DNA of 32,379 bases from assembly GCA_016874135.1 (NCBI GenBank), contig VGVE01000035.1:1-32379 (forward strand), written 5' to 3'. Of the stretch, positions 32,375 through 32,379 are shown in pieces. A program made the position numbers and the translations under genes. Positions within the stretch are counted from its first letter, which is position 1. Each line of letters starts with the position of its first letter. The notes beneath the pieces were generated by a model. That model did not search any database. It was not told where the DNA came from and worked only from the letters and a program-made list of their open reading frames with translations. Source of the DNA: Gammaproteobacteria bacterium (GTDB lineage Bacteria; Pseudomonadota; Gammaproteobacteria; Pseudomonadales; Azotimanducaceae).

Positions 32375-32379
32375 TTCCG

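Overview
The window is GC-rich, densely packed bacterial chromosome with Shine-Dalgarno-led genes, many ATGA-type start/stop overlaps and gammaproteobacterium-like gene content (ModBC, aryl-polyene-type lipid genes, DUF2147, MAPEG, PQQ/cytochrome c dehydrogenase). I infer a proteobacterium, probably a gammaproteobacterium with a large catabolic repertoire for lipid-like or steroid-like compounds. The exact lineage cannot be told from this stretch. I found no rRNA, tRNA, CRISPR array, insertion sequence or integrase, and no recognisable transcription factor gene.

Region 1 (86-3570): a luciferase-like flavin monooxygenase diverges from an AMP-forming acyl-CoA synthetase, which is followed by a lipoprotein with an M15-type peptidase fold. 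Region 2 (3554-6537) looks like the decaying remnant of an aryl polyene (APE) type gene cluster. It holds a frameshifted lysophospholipid acyltransferase, a ketosynthase with two nonsense codons that has lost its active-site half, a ketoreductase with a stop and a frameshift in its NAD(P)-binding loop, one apparently intact hotdog dehydratase, and a small secreted protein. Region 3 (6717-7628) has two small plus-strand genes, MAPEG and an NTF2-like protein.

Region 4 (7652-11536, minus) is a run of four overlapping or closely spaced genes: phytanoyl-CoA dioxygenase-like, cytochrome P450, ModB and ModC. No modA is present. Region 5 (11627-13443) holds a small zinc-ribbon protein, a membrane-anchored unknown and a TIGR03084-type protein.

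Region 6 (13536-24937) is the core of the window. A minus-strand operon encodes an alpha/beta hydrolase, a second luciferase-like monooxygenase, two MaoC/hotdog hydratase subunits, an Ltp2-like thiolase-fold protein, a DUF35 zinc-ribbon/OB protein, a cupin and a periplasmic cytochrome c-PQQ dehydrogenase. Divergent from it are a second P450 and a nitroreductase, and then comes a pair of acyl-CoA dehydrogenase subunits of which only one shows the usual catalytic glutamate. Together these parts match the enzyme set of the actinobacterial igr-type cholesterol side-chain shortening operon (P450, two-subunit ACAD, two-subunit MaoC hydratase, Ltp2-DUF35 aldolase). The likely role is oxidation and retro-aldol removal of a short branched side chain from an acyl-CoA; the substrate is unknown.

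Region 7 (25010-26468) has a DUF2147 secreted protein and a membrane protein of unknown function. Region 8 (26629-30695) is a three-gene plus-strand operon of ethanolamine-type permease, glutamine-synthetase-like ligase and iron-dependent alcohol dehydrogenase, which together suggest a gamma-glutamylated amine (perhaps ethanolamine) catabolic route. Region 9 (30708-32374, minus) has a GNAT acetyltransferase, a RidA/2-aminomuconate-deaminase-like protein and a 2-oxo-hept-4-ene-dioate/2-oxopent-4-enoate type hydratase, which are lower meta-cleavage pathway parts.
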